NCBI GenBank assembly: GCA_021795965.1
Contig: JAJYOU010000013.1
Span: 1-64,000 of the forward strand
Reading direction: 5' to 3'
Length of the DNA: 64,000 nucleotides
Source of the DNA: Chloroflexota bacterium
GTDB taxonomy: Bacteria; Chloroflexota; Anaerolineae; Anaerolineales; Villigracilaceae
Shown here in pieces: positions 43,561 to 53,200 of this stretch. Position 1 is the first letter of the stretch, and the number at the start of each line of letters is the position of its first letter. The notes below the pieces were generated by a model. The model searched no databases. It was given only the letters and a program-made list of their open reading frames with translations, and was not told the origin of the DNA. Position numbers and translations under genes: made by a program.

Positions 43561-45078
43561 ATGGAACCCAACCAAATCGCAGCCTATAAAATCCTTGAAC
43601 AAGCTCAACAAGCCCTGAAAAGTGGGGATAAAGCCACAGCCCAACACCTTGCCGAGATTGTTTCACAAAAAGCTCCAGAACTGGAAGAAGTATGGCTTTT
43701 GATGGCAGCCCTGGCTACGCCGCGCGACAGCCTCTCTTACCTGGAAAAGGCGCTGGTGATCAACCCGCATAGTGAGCGCGCTCATAAGGGGCTGGTTTGG
43801 GCTCATGCCCGTGTTGACCAGGAAACCGCACTGGCGGGGAACCCGGGCGGGGTGGAAGCGATTGGACAGACCAAATCTGATGTAATTCCGGTTCAAGAAC
43901 CCGGAACGACCACTGCGGAACACGATCAGCAGCCTCTTCCAGAAGGCAGCGCCGTCGTGGAACCGGCACCTCTTAAAACCAAATCCTCCAAAAATTATCG
44001 TTATTCGGTCATATTTTTATCCGGGCTGGTAATTATTGCAGCGGTATTATTCTTTTTCTGGCAGAGAGCATCCGCCAATCAATTTTTCACCGATCTATTG
44101 ATCACGCGAGAGTCGGGCCCGGTAGCTGCGGATGCTTTGATCAAAAAATCAAACCTTGAGGAGCTGCTGCCGGTGGTGACAGTCTCGCCTACGACAGTTT
44201 TGCTGGAGGTCACCGCTGAACCCACGCTGGTTTCTCCCACTGCGGAGCCCAACATCACCAGCACCAACCAACCCCAGCAGCCTTCTGATGCAGGCTCAGC
44301 AGCAACAGAAACCCAGGTGCCCCCGGCAGATACAGCAGTTCCCGCCAGCGTTACCTCTGTTCCTCCAACCCCGACAACGGTTCCTCCAACCGCAACATCG
44401 GTTCCAGCAACCGCGACAATGGTCCCGCCGACAGCGACACTGGTTTCACCAACTGAAGCGCTGCTTGCACCCACCTTTACCGCTCTTCCGACAGATTCTT
44501 CACCATTCACCATCCCTACGCTGGTGATCCCGGCGACGCTGCCGCCAATTGTTTTAGAGGCGACGCTCACACCAATTGTGATGCAGCCGACGAACAACCC
44601 TCCCGAAAATTCTTCAAGCGCTGCGACGCCCACTGCCTTACCCACCGATACTGCGCCCGCTCCGCTCCCGACCAGCGTTCCATATGATACCCCGGCGGTG
44701 ATCACGGGTTCGACCTATGGAGGAGCCGGGCATTGGATTGATGTGGATTTAACCAACCAGATGGTGTATGCCTATGATGGCAACAACGTGGTAAATTCCT
44801 TTTTAGTCTCAACCGGAACCTGGCTGCATCCCACCGTGACAGGACAGTTCCACATCTACGTAAAATATACCTACACCGAGATGGTTGGAGATGATTATGA
44901 TCTCCCCAATGTCCCGAATACGATGTATTTTTATGAGGGTTATGCCCTGCATGGCACCTACTGGCATAGCAATTTTGGAACGCCCATGAGTCATGGATGT
45001 GTGAACCTCAGCATTCCTGACTCTGCCTGGTTGTTCCAGTTTGCGAGCGTTGGTACCCTCGTCAACGTGCACTACTAA
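43561..45078 (+). CDS. Membrane-anchored L,D-transpeptidase (YkuD) with TPR-like N-terminus
   Basis: The 505-residue protein has a cytosolic start resembling TPR helices (residues 1-80, AYKILEQAQQALKSGDKATA), a membrane helix near 145-165, a Pro/Thr-rich wall-spanning linker (about 210-385) with six tandem 7-residue units, and a YkuD domain ending in SHGCVNLSIPDSAW (catalytic Cys480). L,D-transpeptidases form 3-3 crosslinks or anchor proteins. The TAAGG site precedes the ATG. The domain lacks a LysM module; the linker probably carries the enzyme to the outer wall. Confidence 0.92.
   Translation: MEPNQIAAYKILEQAQQALKSGDKATAQHLAEIVSQKAPELEEVWLLMAALATPRDSLSYLEKALVINPHSERAHKGLVWAHARVDQETALAGNPGGVEAIGQTKSDVIPVQEPGTTTAEHDQQPLPEGSAVVEPAPLKTKSSKNYRYSVIFLSGLVIIAAVLFFFWQRASANQFFTDLLITRESGPVAADALIKKSNLEELLPVVTVSPTTVLLEVTAEPTLVSPTAEPNITSTNQPQQPSDAGSAATETQVPPADTAVPASVTSVPPTPTTVPPTATSVPATATMVPPTATLVSPTEALLAPTFTALPTDSSPFTIPTLVIPATLPPIVLEATLTPIVMQPTNNPPENSSSAATPTALPTDTAPAPLPTSVPYDTPAVITGSTYGGAGHWIDVDLTNQMVYAYDGNNVVNSFLVSTGTWLHPTVTGQFHIYVKYTYTEMVGDDYDLPNVPNTMYFYEGYALHGTYWHSNFGTPMSHGCVNLSIPDSAWLFQFASVGTLVNVHY
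44338..44463 (+). repeat. 21-base tandem repeat encoding VPPTATx units
   Basis: Six consecutive 21-base units within the L,D-transpeptidase gene encode V-P-x-x-x-T-x heptapeptides (VPPTPTT, VPPTATS, VPATATM, VPPTATL, VSPTEAL after a diverged first unit). The period is exact, so slippage-driven length variation of the wall linker is plausible. Confidence 0.8.
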
Positions 45079-45097
45079 TTCGCTGCTGCGAAATTCC

Positions 45098-45676
45098 ATG
45101 CATAATTCATTCACTTCTGACCAATACTTGCTCAAGCGGCAGGTCTTTGCCCTGACTGGCAAGGTCAGACTTTACGATTCGCAAAGTCTGCTGGTCATGT
45201 ATTCTGAACAAAAGATGTTCAAGTTGCGCGAAGATATCCGTGTTTTTGCGGATGAAGGTAAATCCAGCGAAATCCTGACGATAAAAGCCCGAAATATTTT
45301 GGATTTTTCCGCCGCTTACGATGTCATGGATTCCATGACGGGTGAAAAAGTGGGAGTACTGCGCCGCAAGGGGATTAAATCGATGCTGCGTGATGAGTGG
45401 GAGTTGTTGGATGCAAATGACCAGCCAATCGGGAAACTTTTTGAGGACAACCTGAGCCTGGCTTTGCTGCGCCGTTTTTTACTGGGAACTTTGCTGCCCC
45501 AAAAATATGAAATTAAACTGGCTGACCAGCCGCTGGCAAGTTTCAGGCAGCGGTTTAATCCATTTCGCTTTGAAATGGCGATCGATTTTGGATTGGATCA
45601 GACCAGTCGCCTGGACCGGCGGCTGGGTCTGGCTTTGGCAGTTTTATTGGGGATGATAGAGGGGAGGCAGGACTGA
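45098..45676 (+). CDS. LURP-one-related (scramblase-like) protein
   Basis: A 192-residue protein of the LURP-one/DUF567 (tubby-like) fold: YLLKRQVFALTGKVRLYDS, QKMFKLREDIRVFAD, AYDVMDSMTGEKVGVLRRKG and WELLDANDQPIGKLFED. It contains a C-terminal hydrophobic helix (GLALAVLLGMI). Related proteins bind lipids or act as phospholipid scramblases; bacterial function is unknown. The start at 45098 lies just past the transpeptidase stop; there is no strong ribosome site. The next gene starts at its stop codon. Confidence 0.8.
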   Translation: MHNSFTSDQYLLKRQVFALTGKVRLYDSQSLLVMYSEQKMFKLREDIRVFADEGKSSEILTIKARNILDFSAAYDVMDSMTGEKVGVLRRKGIKSMLRDEWELLDANDQPIGKLFEDNLSLALLRRFLLGTLLPQKYEIKLADQPLASFRQRFNPFRFEMAIDFGLDQTSRLDRRLGLALAVLLGMIEGRQD

Positions 45677-46113
45677 TGACCGGGCAGCCGCTCTTCGCGG
45701 GTCTTGTCTTTGATGAGTATGATCAACCCCTGGAAAGTGGACAGATCGGGGAGGAGCCCGCGTACATCATCAATGATGCCGGATTTAAAAGGCATATTCC
45801 ATCCGTCCAAATCGACCGGGAAATCTTGAATGAATTAAAGAAACTGATCCAGGGGAATGAAGGTTTCCTGAGTGAACAGGCTGCAAAAATGATGGGAACC
45901 GAAGACCTGTTCAGCCGGGCATTGATCGAAAACCAATTAAAGCATATCGATCAACAATTTGAACAGTTGTTTGGTCTTGGCATTCCTGAAGAAATGCGGT
46001 CTTACCTGGGGATGTCTGGTTTTAAAGTCATCGTGAATTACCACGGGGAAGTTCTTGAAGTGCGGCATGGCGGAGGGTCCGGTGATGAGGGTGGGGATGA
46101 GGGGCTGGATTAA
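45676..46113 (+). CDS. Unknown protein downstream of LURP-one-like gene
   Basis: I do not recognise this 145-residue protein. It is soluble, with a beta-rich start (LFAGLVFDEYDQPLE, AYIINDAGFKRHIPS), a helical middle (ILNELKKLIQG to HIDQQFEQLF), a strand VIVNYHGEVLEVRHG and an acidic Gly-rich tail. Its ATG shares one base with the preceding stop (TGATG), so the two proteins are coupled and may interact. The tight link suggests an accessory of the lipid-associated protein. No function is assigned. Confidence 0.65.
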   Translation: MTGQPLFAGLVFDEYDQPLESGQIGEEPAYIINDAGFKRHIPSVQIDREILNELKKLIQGNEGFLSEQAAKMMGTEDLFSRALIENQLKHIDQQFEQLFGLGIPEEMRSYLGMSGFKVIVNYHGEVLEVRHGGGSGDEGGDEGLD

Positions 46114-46272
46114 GCCATCCCGGCATTGAGCAAAATTAAACAAGCATAATTTTAAAGAACCGGAGAACATGACCGGCATTTTTCGATGAATCACCCCGTG
46201 TGGTTAGATTTTTACAAAGCAGGAACTTCGATTTTTGGGACGATACCGCGCTGACTTGACTGTATCTTGATT

Positions 46273-47424
46273 TTAACGGGGGAAGCGTTGTTGCAGGCTT
46301 GTGACCAGCTGCTGGAGAAAAGTTTGGGTTGCCTCGAGCGCTTTTTGCTGGTTGGCATTCAAAGGACCTGCTTTGCTGCTCAACACATAATCAAGCGGTT
46401 GGAGGGAATTTAAAATCACCGATTGTACATCCTGTCCAAGGTTCTGGATCAGGTCGTTATTTTGCTTGTCCCTTTGATGCGATGCTTCAGTATTCCTGGA
46501 GAGTGCGTGAAACAACCGGGAGTTGACCAGCGAGATCGAAGCGTAATCTGCAATGGTTTCAGCCAGCATGCAATCATATTTTTCAAAAGAAGGCGCTTTT
46601 CTCCTGAGGAGAATGATTACACCGATGGTTTCCTGCCTGCCTTTGATGGGAACCAGCAGTGCAGCATGGGCGGGAAGAGTCCAGTTGTACTTTTTGAGGG
46701 CATCACTCTCCAGGACAAGCGTCTCGCCCGAATTAACAACCGTTGAGCACAGGTCATCCTGGAAGGGCTCACAAATTTTTGGCGATAATTCCCGGGGCAG
46801 GCGATAGTGCGCTGCCAGGCGGAAGGAATTGGACGAATCGCTTTTCAGGGTCAGCCAGCCAAAATCTCCGCCGCTGACGGTGGTGGCGGTTTCGATCATT
46901 TTATTTAAAAGGGTCCGCTGCTCAGTGATGGTGTTGACCGCACGACCAACCGAAAAGACGGTTTTCAGGTCGCTGATCTTCTTTTGGAGATCAGCCTGGA
47001 TTTGCCTGTTTTGCCCTTCCAGGATTTCATGGTTGCGCAAATTTCGGGCATTATTCAGAACACTTTCCACGCTCGCGATAATTTCTGTTTCACGCAGAGG
47101 AAGCTGTAAAAAGTCCGCCGCGCCCAGGTGAAAGGCTTGAATGACACTGGTTTCCTGTCCTTTCCTGGCAAGCACGATCACAGGAATGGATATGCCCTGG
47201 GAGGAAAGTGCTAAAAGGAGGTCTTTTCCGCTTAATCCCGGGAGATTGAGATTGGTAATGAGCAGGTCAGGCTGGTTCAGGGCTGCCATTTGGATTGCCT
47301 GGGCGCCATCCGAAGCCACCTCCACCTGGTATCCATAGGCGCCCAGAACCTGGCGGCTGATCAGCTCGCGAACCTGGGGATCGCTTTCCACGACAAGAAT
47401 TTTTTCAAGAGAAAGGGTTTTCAT
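46273..47424 (-). CDS. Receiver-GAF domain response regulator
   Basis: The 383-residue protein starts with a receiver (ILVVESDPQVRELI, LLITNLNLPGLSGKDLL, IPVIVLARKG), followed by a helical segment and a GAF domain (residues ~180-310, LLNKMIETATTVSGGDFGWL, VLLVPIKGRQETIGVIILL), and ends with a helical tail. The phospho-acceptor site reads ITNLNLPG, where Asn replaces the usual Asp, so classical phosphorylation is doubtful. The C-terminal His-containing helix is not a clear HisKA. No DNA-binding domain is present. It stands alone and divergent from the GT2 gene. Confidence 0.82.
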   Translation of the reverse strand: MKTLSLEKILVVESDPQVRELISRQVLGAYGYQVEVASDGAQAIQMAALNQPDLLITNLNLPGLSGKDLLLALSSQGISIPVIVLARKGQETSVIQAFHLGAADFLQLPLRETEIIASVESVLNNARNLRNHEILEGQNRQIQADLQKKISDLKTVFSVGRAVNTITEQRTLLNKMIETATTVSGGDFGWLTLKSDSSNSFRLAAHYRLPRELSPKICEPFQDDLCSTVVNSGETLVLESDALKKYNWTLPAHAALLVPIKGRQETIGVIILLRRKAPSFEKYDCMLAETIADYASISLVNSRLFHALSRNTEASHQRDKQNNDLIQNLGQDVQSVILNSLQPLDYVLSSKAGPLNANQQKALEATQTFLQQLVTSLQQRFPR

Positions 47425-47603
47425 AAGAATCTAATTAAGGATACATCAATTTTCAAGTTTAATAATTGCGAATGGATCTCATCAGGACCTCTAGAATCTT
47501 ACAAATTTGGAAGCAGAAAAAGGATTTACCTTTGGTTTAAAGTTGAAAAAGAAGGCTTATTTTTGAAAGATCAGTTTCAGTTCAATGTGATAAACTTTTA
47601 AAC

Positions 47604-48578
47604 ATGACAACAGACCTCTCGAAATTCAACATCGTCGTGGTGATCCCTGCATATAAAGTGGAACGAAAGCTGGAGAAGGTTCTGGCTGAGATTCCAGCTT
47701 TTGTGCGCCATGTGATTGTGGTGGATGATGCTTCTCCAGATGGGACTGCCAGGGTGATTCAATCTGCCAGCAGGCTGGATGCACGAATTACCTCGATCAC
47801 TCACTCCTGCAACCAGGGTGTGGGCGGTGCAATGGTGAGCGGTTATAAAAAAGCGCTTGAAATGGGTGCGCAAATTGTTGTCAAATTGGACGGCGATGGA
47901 CAGATGTCTTCCGCTGATATCCCCGCATTAATTTCGCCACTGGTTGCCGGGCAGGCAGATTTTTCGAAAGGGAACCGGTTCCGGGATTTCAGCGCTCTCA
48001 ACCGGATGCCCTTTGTTCGGCGAATCGGGAACATCGCCCTCAGTTTTCTGGCCAAAGCAGCCACTGGTTATTGGAACTGTTTTGATCCCACCAACGGTTT
48101 TTTAGCGATTCGTGGAGAAGTTTTGGCTCTCCTGCCGCTGGATCATGTCCATAAAAGTTATTTTTTTGAGATTTCCCAGCTCAGCCAGCTTTATCTAACC
48201 GGTGCCTGCCTGCGAGATGTTGCCATTCCAGCCCGTTATGAAGACGAGATCTCGAATTTATCGATTGCCAAGGTGTTATTGGAATTTCCGCCGGCTTTAT
48301 TTGCCTTGTTTTTGAAACGAATCCTGCTGCATTATTTTTTATATGATTTTTCGATTGGCTCGATGTACCTGTTGGCAGGCTTGCCGCTTTTTCTTTTTGG
48401 CTTGATTTTTGGGAGTGTCGAGTGGATTAATTACGCCAGTCGGAATGTTCCTGCTCCGACGGGCACGGTCATGCTCGCCACCCTGACCGTGATTCTCGGG
48501 ATCCAATTCCTGCTTTCAGCGGTGTCAATCGATCTTCAATCGGTGCCGCGCGATCCAATTTCCAGACCGTTGGAATAA
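47604..48578 (+). CDS. GT2 glycosyltransferase, dolichol-phosphate-mannose synthase-like
   Basis: A 324-residue enzyme: VVIPAYKVERKLEKVLAEIP, VVDDASPDGTARV, NQGVGGAMVSGYKKALEMG and KLDGDGQMSS (DxD motif), then FDPTNGFLAIRGEVL. Two C-terminal membrane helices (SIGSMYLLAGLPLFLFGLIF and VMLATLTVILGIQFLL) anchor it. Such enzymes load a sugar on polyprenyl phosphate for wall, glycolipid or protein glycosylation. No acceptor or flippase gene is adjacent, so its pathway is open. Confidence 0.92.
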   Translation: MTTDLSKFNIVVVIPAYKVERKLEKVLAEIPAFVRHVIVVDDASPDGTARVIQSASRLDARITSITHSCNQGVGGAMVSGYKKALEMGAQIVVKLDGDGQMSSADIPALISPLVAGQADFSKGNRFRDFSALNRMPFVRRIGNIALSFLAKAATGYWNCFDPTNGFLAIRGEVLALLPLDHVHKSYFFEISQLSQLYLTGACLRDVAIPARYEDEISNLSIAKVLLEFPPALFALFLKRILLHYFLYDFSIGSMYLLAGLPLFLFGLIFGSVEWINYASRNVPAPTGTVMLATLTVILGIQFLLSAVSIDLQSVPRDPISRPLE

Positions 48579-48597
48579 TCCCCAATCGCGCTATACT
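48570..48597 (+). promoter_or_regulatory. Promoter of the methyltransferase-like gene
   Basis: TTGGAA (48570-48575), 16 bases, TATACT (48592-48597), six bases before the ATG at 48604. The -35 box overlaps the end of the GT2 gene. A leaderless transcript is predicted. Confidence 0.55.
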
Positions 48598-48603
48598 GAA
48601 TGC

Positions 48604-50262
48604 ATGGAAATCTCCATGCCAAACATGTCTGGAGAAAAGACAGAATCAACCGCTCCGATCAACCGGTTCCTACCCTGCCTGCCTGCAGGAATAGGACAGC
48701 AGTACGCGAATGAACTGGGGGATTCTACTGATTGGATTCTTGATCCTTTTGGAGCGTTACCACGTTTCAGCGTGGAAATGGCGCGGGCAGGGCAGCGGGT
48801 GCTCGTCACAACCGGGAACCCAATCAGCCGTTTTTTAATGGATTTGGAAGCCAATCCGCCCAGGTTTGCCGACCTGACAGCGCTGCTTTCCGACCTGGCG
48901 GCAGTGCGAAAAGAAAATACCAGGCTTGAGCTTCACCTGCAATCCCTTTATCTGACCAGGTGCGAAAACTGTAAAAGAGAATTACCAGCCGAAGCATTTT
49001 TGTGGGACTCAAAGACCAATACCCTGATCGGACGAATTTACAATTGCACCTGTGGCAGCAGCGGGGAACACGCGGCTACTCCGGAGGATCTTGAATTAGC
49101 CGCCCGCTGGATGAAGGCAGATAAAATTCACAGATCCAGGGCGCTTGAACGTGTTTCTCCAATTAACGATCCGGATCGCCCCTTTGCGGAGGAAGCGCTC
49201 AGCTTTTATCCTCCAAGGGCAGTCTATGCGATTGGGATGATCATTAATCGCCTGGAAGGATTATCCACCTCGGAAGAAGCCCGGCGCAACCTGAGTGCAC
49301 TGATCCTGTTCGCGATTGATAGCACCAATGTGCTATGGTCGCAGCACAATGAACGTCCCCGACCGCGGCTGCTGACATTTCCAGCGGTGTTTCGTGAAAA
49401 TAATGTCTGGATGGCATTTGAAGCGGGGGTTAAAGCCCTTGGTTCAAATGAAAACGCAGTTCCCCTGACGATCTGGCCGGAGCAGCCTCCCGAAAGCGGG
49501 GGAGTTTGTGTTTATGAAGGTCCTTTGCGGGAGCTTGCCAGGGAGTTAAAAGGGATCCCCATCAAAGGGGTTGTTTCTCCAATTCCCCGACCAAACCAGG
49601 CATTTTGGACGCTTTCAGCGCTCTGGTCGGGCTGGATCTGGGGGGCGGATTCTGTTGGCTCCTTCAAAGCCTTACTTCGCCGGCGGAGATACGACTGGCA
49701 GTGGCATGCTGAGGCGCTCAAATCCTTATTTACTAATTTGTCCGTCTTAATTAAAGATGAAACTCCTTTTATTGGAATCCTGGCTGAACCAGAACCAGCA
49801 TTTTTGACCGCGGTTTTCCTGGCGGTGCAAAGTGCAGGATTTGAACTGAATACCCTGGATATGAGCCCCGAGATGGATGCGGATCAATTGGTGTGGAAAA
49901 AAATTTCTGTCAGGCGAACGTATGCTGAAAATAAAACCAGCAACAGCGGGATGATTTCCCCCCGGGGTCAAAAGAAACCGCTGCCGCTGGACGTAAACTT
50001 TATCCGGAAGGCATTGAGAGATTTACTGGAAACTGAACATAAACCAATGAATTACCTGGCTCTGCATGCCGGGGTCCTGGTAATCCTGGCGAAAAAGGGA
50101 ATGTTGACCTGGTCGGATGACTCAGTTTCGCAAATTGAAAAAATTATTCCACAGGCTTTATCATCCGAAGAATTCATTCATTTGGAATATCGCACATCCC
50201 ATGAGTCCGGCATCTGGTCGTTACGGAGGTGGGATCAACAACAAACCCTGGAAGGTCTTTAA
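48604..50262 (+). CDS. Degenerate DNA-methyltransferase-like protein (DUF1156-related)
   Basis: This 552-residue protein resembles DUF1156-type N6-adenine methyltransferases but has lost catalytic signatures. The SAM motif I DPFAGSG-type loop reads WILDPFGALPRFSVEMARAG. A treble-clef-like Cys set (CENCKRE, later CTCG) sits near residues 120-150. The helical PPRAVYAIGMIINRLEG and SALILFAIDSTNVLW segments match the insert of that family. The DPPY catalytic motif is replaced by SPIPRPNQAFWTLSALWSG, keeping only the surrounding pattern. Methylation is therefore unlikely; nucleic-acid binding may remain. It is convergent with the PBP gene (four-base overlap of stops). Confidence 0.65.
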   Translation: MEISMPNMSGEKTESTAPINRFLPCLPAGIGQQYANELGDSTDWILDPFGALPRFSVEMARAGQRVLVTTGNPISRFLMDLEANPPRFADLTALLSDLAAVRKENTRLELHLQSLYLTRCENCKRELPAEAFLWDSKTNTLIGRIYNCTCGSSGEHAATPEDLELAARWMKADKIHRSRALERVSPINDPDRPFAEEALSFYPPRAVYAIGMIINRLEGLSTSEEARRNLSALILFAIDSTNVLWSQHNERPRPRLLTFPAVFRENNVWMAFEAGVKALGSNENAVPLTIWPEQPPESGGVCVYEGPLRELARELKGIPIKGVVSPIPRPNQAFWTLSALWSGWIWGADSVGSFKALLRRRRYDWQWHAEALKSLFTNLSVLIKDETPFIGILAEPEPAFLTAVFLAVQSAGFELNTLDMSPEMDADQLVWKKISVRRTYAENKTSNSGMISPRGQKKPLPLDVNFIRKALRDLLETEHKPMNYLALHAGVLVILAKKGMLTWSDDSVSQIEKIIPQALSSEEFIHLEYRTSHESGIWSLRRWDQQQTLEGL

Positions 50263-53200
50263 TGATCTCCTCCGGGGATGAGAGTGGCGGAGGGTTCGGG
50301 GGTGGTGGTTACGATCACCGCGAGAGGAGTTTCCGTTGGAGTCTGGGCGCTGGGAGGTTCCTGCGTGGGCGGCTCGGGTGTGGAGGTTGGGAACGGTAGA
50401 GGTGTGAGAGTGGCGGTCGGAATGGGTGTGGGCAGCTCGGTGGGCGGAATGAAATCAACAGCAAAGTGAACGAATTTTTGAGCAAAACCGCCGTCCGAAT
50501 TCTCCATTCGAATGCGCAAGGTATATTGTCCATTCCCGACATCCTTCAATCTCCAATTAAAAACATTGGCGGGGGTGGGCACAGGGCCTTTGGAACTATA
50601 CAGGAATAACCAGTCATTATCACCAGGTTTGCCTCCCGGAGCATAATCAAGACTCCAGGAACTAAAACCATTGGTAGCGTTGGCAATGACCGAAATGTCG
50701 AAGGACGGAACGGTCAGGACATCCCCTTCTTTAATATTTTCAATTGAGATGGTCGCATGCGGGGAATCGGAAGTGCATTGCTTGGTGGGAGTGAAATAAA
50801 GCGGACGGTCAAAGCCCCATTCCTTAACAAATGCCTTCCCGGATTCATCCTTCCTCAACCAGCGTTGTGCATCTTGATCTGAGACGTTGATCGTCATCTT
50901 TTTATCCACGAAATCGGGGCAGGCTGAGCCTGCCAGCAAGCCGGTCCAGGTGTCAATCGTGGCTTCTTTCCAGAGGTCGTCGCTCGCAGGCAGAGGCGGC
51001 TGGTTGGAAGCAAAAATCTCCTGCGCCTGCTGTGGGCACCATTGGGAGGGCTCTGTACCCGAAATTTGGCAGATTACCCGATCAACAATTCCAGCCGGTC
51101 TCTGGAAAGCGGTTGGTTCTCCTCCGGTCAGGGCAGGGATGGCTTTGATCATAAAATCTGCCCAGATTGGGGCGGCACCAGTCAGACCGGTGGTGTTTTG
51201 CATGGGGGTATAGTCCGCATTGCCCACCCAGACCCCTGTTGCCAGGTCGGGGCTGTAACCCATGGTCCAGTTATCCCGAAAATCATTGGTGGTGCCGGTT
51301 TTTGCTGCCACCCGGTTTTGGAATGGCAAATTAATGACCGGGTTCGAGCCAAACATCGGACGCCTGGCATCATAATCTGAAAGAATGGATGAAATTAAAT
51401 ACGCATGTTCGGGACTGATGACCTGTTCTCCGGCGGGAGGAGTGTACTGGTAAACAAGGTTGCCGGCATTGTCGGTGATTTTTAATATCGCAACGGGTGG
51501 AATTTTCCTGCCGTTATTGGCGAAGACCGAAAAGGCTCCGGTCATTTCCAGGAGGCTGACTTCTCCACCTCCCAGGGTGAGTGACAAGCCGTAATCCTTA
51601 CGAATCAGGCTGGTTATGCCCAGCCTTTCTGCCATGCCGATCAGCCCTTCTTTTTGAGGGGTGTCAGGATTATCGTAAATACCAATAAATTGGAGAGTTT
51701 TGACGGCGGGAATATTGAACGAATTGGAAAGAGCCGTGCGGATGGTGACCGGTCCGTGGAAGCGATGGTCATAGTTAACCGGTACATAAGGCGGGCTCGG
51801 ATCGTGCGGGTCTCCCGAGGGAGGAAAACTGCCGGGGACATCCCAGATTAATGTGGCAGGGGTCCAGCCTTTTTCAAAAGCTGCCACATAAGTGATTGGT
51901 TTAATGGCAGAACCAGGCTGGCGGGTTTGGCTGGTAGCCATGTTGACCTGCCCCTGGATGGACTCGTTATAAAAATCAGCAGAACCAACCATTGCGAGAA
52001 TTTCGCCTGTGGATGGTTGGATTGCCACCAGGGCGCCGTTTTTTGCATTGTTGTTGACCAGGTTGGCAATCTGATTGGTAACGATTTGTTGGGCCGAATC
52101 CTGCAAACTCGTATCGAGCGTGGTCGTTACGGTAAAGCCGGAGCGGTAGATTGTTTGAGGGTCAAACTGGGTTTCCAACAATGAACGGACATACTGGACC
52201 CAGTGAGGATATCGCATTTGAATATTTGGGGTTGGGAAATTAAAATTCTCAATATCTTTGCTCGCCTTTAAGGCAGCATCGATACTAACGCAAACAGCCT
52301 GGATTGAATTACTGACCTTGATGCAGTTTCGTTCCTGGCTCAAGGTGTACATCAGGGAGAGGACATCCCGGTGGCGAGCCAGGGTTTGATCGCGGTTGGA
52401 ATAAATATCGTAAACTGCGGGCGATTGTGGCAGCCCTGCCAGGAAGGAAGCCTGCGCCAGGGTCAGGTCATCTGCCAGGCGTCCATTTTTGGGGGTGCCT
52501 TCAGGGTGGAGTTCGGTCGGCTGACCATCAATCCCCGGTCCAAAATAAGTTTCTGCGGCTGCTTCAATGCCGTAAGCCATGTTGCCGTAATAAATTTCAT
52601 TCAAATAAATTTCGAGAATGTCATCCTTACTGTACTTGCGAGTCATCTCGGCGGCGAGGATGATTTCCCGAATTTTTCGCATGTAGGATCGTTGGCTGCG
52701 CTCCTCAGGTGAGAGCAGCAGTCCGCGGGCAAGCTGTTGGGTGATCGTTGAGGCGCCAGGACCATTTCCACCTGTCGTCAAGTTTTCCCAGATTGCGACT
52801 GCGATCGAAACCGGATCAAATCCCGGGTGAGAATAAAAATCTTTATCTTCGGTGGAGATTGTCGCAGCCACCACGTAAGGTGAAATTTGGTCCAGCTTGG
52901 CATACGTTCGCCGCCCGGCATTTGGATCGAGTATTTCGTAAAGGGTGTTTCCATTCCGGTCCAGAATTTTCGTGGTTTCGAATTGCGAAGACTTTTGGTG
53001 CAGGTCGTCCACAGACGGAAGAGTGCTGGCGATGGAATAATAACCAATCACCGCGATGATCAATCCAAAAATGATCAGGGTCACGAGGCTGAAAAGAAAA
53101 ATTACCAATCCCTTCAGAAAACAGCCCCAGCGGTCAGTCTTCCGGTATGCTTTTTGTGGTTGTGTGGTTGATGATTGCTTTTGATTCGAGTAGATGGCAG

